The position numbers and the translations under genes were made by a program. Positions 59,531 to 64,000 of a stretch of DNA of 64,000 bases are shown here, one piece after another (the stretch's first letter is position 1; each line of letters opens with the position of its first letter). The DNA is from Grifola frondosa (Eukaryota; Basidiomycota; Agaricomycetes; Polyporales; Grifolaceae). The stretch lies in the NCBI GenBank assembly GCA_001683735.1, contig LUGG01000024.1, forward strand, positions 186,001 through 250,000, read 5' to 3'. A model generated the notes under the pieces. The model had not been told where the DNA came from. It was given only the letters and a program-made list of their open reading frames with translations, and ran no database searches.

Positions 59531-59900
59531 CCATCGAAACGGTCTGCCTCCACCTCTTCGAACCGTCTTCGAACCGTCTTCGAACCGCGATTAGGCCGAC
59601 TCCAGGGACGACTGTTTCACCGTCACATTCCCCTTCTCCATGTTTCCTGAACCCCACGGTTTAGAATTCATGACGAAGGGGAAGGTGAAAGGAAGCGGAA
59701 AAGTGGCCGGAAGATCAACAAGGCCAAAGGGGTTTAAACGGGAGGGGTAAAAACGATGGGAGTGAAAGGATATGACGCGAAAACTCGTATGCAATACTTA
59801 TCACATCTTACCATCGTAGCGCCACCGACTCCGCGTTCATCGACTGACTCTGCGTTCACCGACCGACTCCATGTTCATCGTCTCATGTTCATCGACCATT
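59530..59900. repeat. Repeat R plus minisatellite, copy in the right-hand block
   Basis: TCTTCGAACCGTCTTCGAACCG is locally doubled, followed by the facing arms CACATTCCCCTTCTCCATG and CATGACGAAGGGGAAGGTG. Then come four units of the GACTCCATGTTCATCGACC type (59825-59900). Confidence 0.8.
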
Positions 59901-60187
59901 GAAAATGCTATTGCCAGCAAATCTTGAAGTCCACGGCAGTGACCATCCGTCTCCCATATCTGCCATGCCACACATGCCTATGCATGCACGACATGAAAAG
60001 GAGTATAACACACAGGACGATGATCTGCGCAAGCACAGATGCACGCTGAGCCTCCACCTCCCCACGAGTCTTATCTTCGTCGCGTGCATAAAGCACACCG
60101 AGGATGCGGCGATAAACGCCAGTGGGTACCACCACCGACGTCCTCGTGCGTCCCCATTCGAAGCGAAGCAGTAAACGTCAAATATGA

Positions 60188-60207
60188 GGGTTAGCCTGGG
60201 CTAACCC
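60188..60207. repeat. Perfect 20-bp palindrome, copy 2
   Basis: GGGTTAGCCTGGGCTAACCC; same as at 43811-43830 (reverse) and 63955-63974. Confidence 0.9.
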
Positions 60208-60529
60208 AGAACCGAATGACGGGGTATATCCGTGTGGCGTTGTCGTTGGTGGCGTTTGTGTTGAAGTTGAATTGGTATATTGAGGGCCGAGGGCGAACGG
60301 TTGCTTCGAGTCCGATGGTGGTGGTTGTTGTTGAGAGTTGAGGAAGTGAGAGGGCGATGGAAGAAGCGGATGGGGTTTTATACCGCGTAGTTTGAGGGCC
60401 GGTCGTTCAGCATCCAAGGCGCCATCGTGGTGCGCCACAAAACGCGTGATGGTCATAGGCACGTGTTGATCATGACTCAACATCACTGACAAGTGTGTAA
60501 GTGTGCTCAACATTGTTAGCGTATATAAC

Positions 60530-61438
60530 TAGCAACACAAGACGATATACATGCAGAGCGCGGCGACTTCCAGCCTTGAACTCACCGCGCATTGCTTGTT
60601 TGCCATACGTTCGATGCGCCAGAGGGCGATTTGGGCCTGCATGATGCCTGTCCGCATATCAAAGCGATTTGACCTGTGCAAACACAAATCCTGTTTGTAG
60701 TCGCCGGCCATCTGTAGTAAGAGTGTCAGATCTGTGCATACCACGAGCAGCAGTGAATGTCAGGCCGGTGCATACCTCCAGCGAGCCGAGATTGAAGAGA
60801 ACACTTCACACGTGGTAAATCTGTCTAGTACTTCCAGTGGTGTCCCTATGTCGTTTTTACTTACCCAAACGGGAGATCCAATTCTGCTTCGCAGCAATCG
60901 ACACCGTATGCATAAGTTCACGCCCCAAAAGTCCCTGGACATCCTGCAGTCGGGTGGGTGCAGCGCTATGCAGGCTGGGGCCGATCATTCGCCTCCAGCA
61001 CCTCCACGAGCGCGATAGCGATGTCGGACAGCTTCAGATGTGGCGGCTCTGAGGAAAAATGGCTTCCCATGCACCGGTTATGGCTCAATTGTGTGAGACG
61101 CTGGTAAGAGACTTTGCTGCGTATTGATGTAGGTGTCGTTCGCTCAAGTTCAAGTCATTCTGGTGCTTCGCCTTGAGCCCCGCCCTGAGGTCGCCGCGAA
61201 CTTCTTCCGGTCACATCGTGAACATCGAGTAGAATTGGTACAGACCGTATGCAGTAGACCCGACACCTAGCGCCATCAGAGCACCGAAGACGGTGGATAT
61301 GCATGCGTCTGAGCATACCCATGCTAGTGGTGAAGGCGAAGTAGAGAGACTGCGGACGGCACAAACATTGAGTGCATGTCCTCCCCAGACTCGTCTTACT
61401 CCCAATCGAAGAGACGACCGTGGGGTTGCTGAAAACAT
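60530..61438 (-). pseudogene. TTC19-like TPR gene, broken copy 2
   Basis: Starts MFSATPRSSLRLGVRRVWGG, VFGALMALGVGSTAYGLYQF, then diverges. The middle TPR part is missing exactly as in broken copy 1 (sequence jumps to PVWVSKNDIGTPLEVLDRF), and MAGDYKQ follows. The shared deletion shows that this and the copy at 42711 descend from one already-broken unit. Confidence 0.85.
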
Positions 61439-61836
61439 TTGTTACTTGCAGAACCCGGTATATAACATATATGGAGATCTGCTGGGGACAATGACTAACG
61501 CTGCGACTAGACCTGACTTTATACAGACCTCTTGTAGCGCCCTTCGCTTCCAGAGTATATCGACTGAATAGAGAGGGTCGTGAATAGATCATTAGCTAGA
61601 TATTGTATGCAGATAGATACAATGTCGGAGTAAGCGCCTAGGTTTTTCTGAATCACATGATCGTGTCACGTACACACGCGTCAACATATGTAAATAACGC
61701 GTCGCGTAGACAATTGGTAAGCGGTTCCGAGGCCGCAAGCGGCTCTAAAAGGGGCAGAAGATAGCGTTCCCCAATGTCATCTGCCCCCAGCTTACGAGAA
61801 TTATGGAATTGAGCGGCTCCTTTCCCGCCCGCGCAA

Positions 61837-61846
61837 GATATAAAAG
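61837..61846 (+). promoter_or_regulatory. TATA box of SDR copy 4
   Basis: GATATAAAAG lies 65 bases before the start codon, in a block identical in layout to that of SDR copy 1 (CTCCTTTCCCGCCCGCGCAA just upstream). Confidence 0.75.
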
Positions 61847-61910
61847 CTGTCTGCTCTGAACCCACTGTGGCATCCACTCACTGGCAGACAGAATCTCATC
61901 CAAAGTCGAC

Positions 61911-63028
61911 ATGCCTTCTTACGCCGTTATTGGAAGCTCAAGGGGTATCGGTTTGGAATACGTTCGTCAGTTGGTATGGCCCTTCTCTCCGTTCTTCTGC
62001 CACAGCTTATGTGGCGATACATTAGGCGGCTAACCCAAGCAACATCGTGTTCGCCTTGGTGCGGGACAAGAGCAAGGCTACGCAGTTGATCGATATCGCA
62101 GAGGCCTCGAAGAATGTCCACGTAGTCCAGGGAGATGTCGTGGACGCAGCGAGCCTGAAGGTGCGTCTGGCCTTCACGGTGCGCACACTGGTTAAGACAC
62201 TCTTCTGTGCAGGCCGCAGCGGACGAAGTCGCCAAGATCACCGGCGGCTCACTGGATATCCTTATCTATAGTGCTGCTCGTACGATGAACGAAACATTCT
62301 TCCACACCTTCTTTGAGTAGTAAGTGCGAGATCGATATTGATGATTCCCTCCGTTGCTCACGAACCTTGGTGTGGATCAGCAACAGTTTTGAGGAGCTTG
62401 ATGCAGATTTCATTCAAGCAGTTGGTAGCCTCCTATAACACATCTATCGCATACTGATCAGGATAAAACAGTTCAAGGTTAACGTGCTTGGTGTTATACA
62501 TACTATCAATACTTTTCTGCCACTGCTACGCAAGGGTAGTGCGAAGAAGATTGTTGTCCTCGGCGCTGGCGCGGGCAACCCTGATTTCGCCTGGAAGTCC
62601 CGTTTTGCAGTCATGGCGGCCTACTCAAGCACGAAAGGAGCCTCCGCCGTAGTCGCTGCGAAGTACGCAGTGCTCCTAGAGGAGGAAGGCTTCACTGTAG
62701 TCTCGTTGAGTCCCGGGCTGGTCAATACAGCCGACATGAGTTAGCCGTCATTGTTCCGATTCATGGAAACACTTGACTAATCGAAACTACAGGCACCGTT
62801 CCTCCGGAGATACTAACCAGGCAGACGGAAGCCATGCTGAAGATGGCGAAGTTCAACCCGGATGTCAAATACGTGGAGCAGTCCCCAGAGGAGTCGGTGA
62901 GCAAGCAGCTGAAGATCATCGAGGCTGTCGGCCAGAATGATGCGGGAGGATTGTTATCGCACAGAGGTTTAGACTTGGTGGCAGGAGGCAAAGGCGGACG
63001 TGGATTGGACTTGAGCGTATATGTATGA
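61911..63028 (+). CDS. Short-chain dehydrogenase/reductase (SDR), copy 4
   Basis: Exon plan is as in copies 1 and 3. MPSYAVIGSSRGIGLEYVRQ, GDVVDAASLK, GGSLDILIYSAARTMNETFF, GVIHTINTFLPLLRKGS, KIVVLGAGAGNPDFAWKSRF, AYSSTKGASAVVAAKYA, GFTVVSLSPGLVNTADMS, then TVPPEILTRQTEAMLKMAKF and LDLSVYV. The Y-x3-K motif is intact; the expected Ser is Ala (LGAGAG), as in copy 3. A dense run of matches with copy 3 suggests the two copies are the closest pair. It is divergent from broken TPR copy 2 with 472 bp between starts. Confidence 0.88.
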
Positions 63029-63339
63029 AGGCCGGAAATATGACGGCCCAGTCTTTGTATAGCCAAGGCTTGTCTAAAGCAGTCTTTAACTCCATACATC
63101 AAAAAGGCTATAAAATCAACTGCTCGTGCGCGGATTGTCATGGCGCAAAGAGAATCACAGTCGACGCCACTTGTATTCGATCCAAAATACAGGCGCGAAG
63201 AAAACCGGTTGCGACCTTTTTGTATGGTACAAACTATCCGCTGCAAGCACTGCTACGGCTATCTATAAGTAGAAATGAAGATGCGAAGACCCATGGTACT
63301 CACTACACGTCTTGAAGCTATTTAGAAACAACCTCCTTC

Positions 63340-63974
63340 CATCGAAACTGTCTGCCTCCACCTCGTCTTCGAACTGCGACTAAACAATTCCAGGGCCGAC
63401 TGTTTCACCTTCACTTTCCCCTTCTCCATGTTTCCTGAACCCCACGGTTTAGAATTCATGGCGAAGGGGAAGGTGAAAGGGAGCGGGAAGTGGCCGGAAG
63501 ATCAACAAGGCCGAAGGGGTTTAAACGGAAGGGGTAAAAGCGATGGGAGTGAAAGGACATGACGCGAAAACTCGTACGCGATACTTATCACATCTTACCA
63601 TCGTAGCGCCACCGACTCCGCGTTCACCGACCAACCCCATGTTCATCGTCTCATGTTCATCGACTATTGATAGTGCCATTGCGAGCAAATCTTGAGGTCC
63701 ACGGCAGTGACCATCCGTCTCGCATATCTGCCACGCCACACATGCCTATGCATGCACGACATGAAAAGGAGTATAACACACAGGACGATGATCTGTGCAA
63801 GCACAGATGCACGCTGAGCTCCACCTCCCCACGAGTCTTATCTTCGTCGCGTGCATAAAACACACCGGGGATGCGGCGATAAACGCCAGTGGGCTACCAC
63901 CACGACGTCCTCGTACGCCCCCATTCGAAGCGAAGCAGTAAACGTCAAATATGAGGGTTAGCCTGGGCTAACCC
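63340..63974. repeat. Repeat R, three-unit minisatellite and palindrome: start of the next block, cut by window end
   Basis: Repeat R begins near 63340; facing arms are at 63406-63430 and 63457-63480. Three minisatellite units lie at 63612-63665 and the palindrome at 63955-63974. The order matches 59530-60207, so a further block starts here and continues beyond 64000. Confidence 0.85.
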
Positions 63975-64000
63975 AGAACCGAATGACGGGGTATATCCGT

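Noticed and set aside
59530..64000. Retrotransposon or DNA transposon explanation for the repeated blocks
   Set aside because: I see no reverse transcriptase, integrase, transposase, long terminal repeats or target-site duplications; the blocks carry host-like spliced genes.
1..64000. CRISPR array, rRNA or tRNA genes
   Set aside because: There are no regularly spaced short repeats, and I did not see a convincing tRNA A/B box pair or rRNA sequence. Tool-based searching could still find a tRNA.

Overview
This is nuclear DNA of a filamentous fungus, almost certainly an agaricomycete (Basidiomycota). The reasons are the many 45-65 nt GT-AG introns, compact genes on both strands, protein families typical of mushroom-forming fungi (DUF7918, DUF7729, DUF1769, a CBM18-GH16 CRH-type enzyme, a GT32-type glycosyltransferase, an UNC80-C protein), and housekeeping genes of fungal type (Dhh1, PP1 catalytic subunit, SDHAF2/Sdh5, Sec62, mitochondrial mL59). 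There are no prokaryotic signals. Family names are from memory of the families; no search was run.

Layout. 1-31.0 kb is mostly single-copy. In order: the 3' part of an UNC80-like gene (+); a GPI-anchored CBM18-GH16 cell-wall glucanase/transglycosylase (-); a low-complexity hypothetical protein (-); DHH1 (+); a GT32-type glycosyltransferase (+); SDHAF2 (-); PP1 (-); a PH-domain protein (-); a diverged DUF7918-like gene (-) divergent from a secreted protein gene (+); a head-to-tail tandem duplication carrying two DUF7918 genes (-); and a DUF1769 gene (-).

32-48 kb is a duplicated accessory region. Three intact and two broken genes for small secreted six-cysteine (knottin/ICK-like) peptides lie in two inverted groups (32.3-34.3 kb + and 40.2-41.4 kb -) around a DUF7729 gene. 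With them are four copies of a short-chain dehydrogenase (SDR; three intact, one broken) and three copies of a mitochondrial TPR (TTC19-like) gene (one intact, two broken). In three places SDR and TPR form a divergent pair with a 440-480 bp intergenic region. Each block also carries a hairpin-rich repeat, a minisatellite and a perfect 20-bp palindrome. 48-56 kb is single-copy again: SEC62, mL59, a coiled-coil gene, a P-loop GTPase remnant and an unrecognised membrane-anchored protein. From 59.5 kb to the end the SDR/TPR/repeat block returns in the opposite orientation, and the window ends inside the next repeat unit.

Caution for any reader. Conserved housekeeping genes here repeatedly need one missing base to stay in frame (at least nine sites in DHH1 alone, two each in PP1 and SDHAF2). 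The protein sequence on both sides of each site is intact, so consensus (assembly) deletions are more likely than gene death. Exon joins were worked out by hand from reading frames and splice sites. Genes called broken inside the repeats are called on larger deletions, lost exons, duplications or fusion junctions rather than on single-base shifts.
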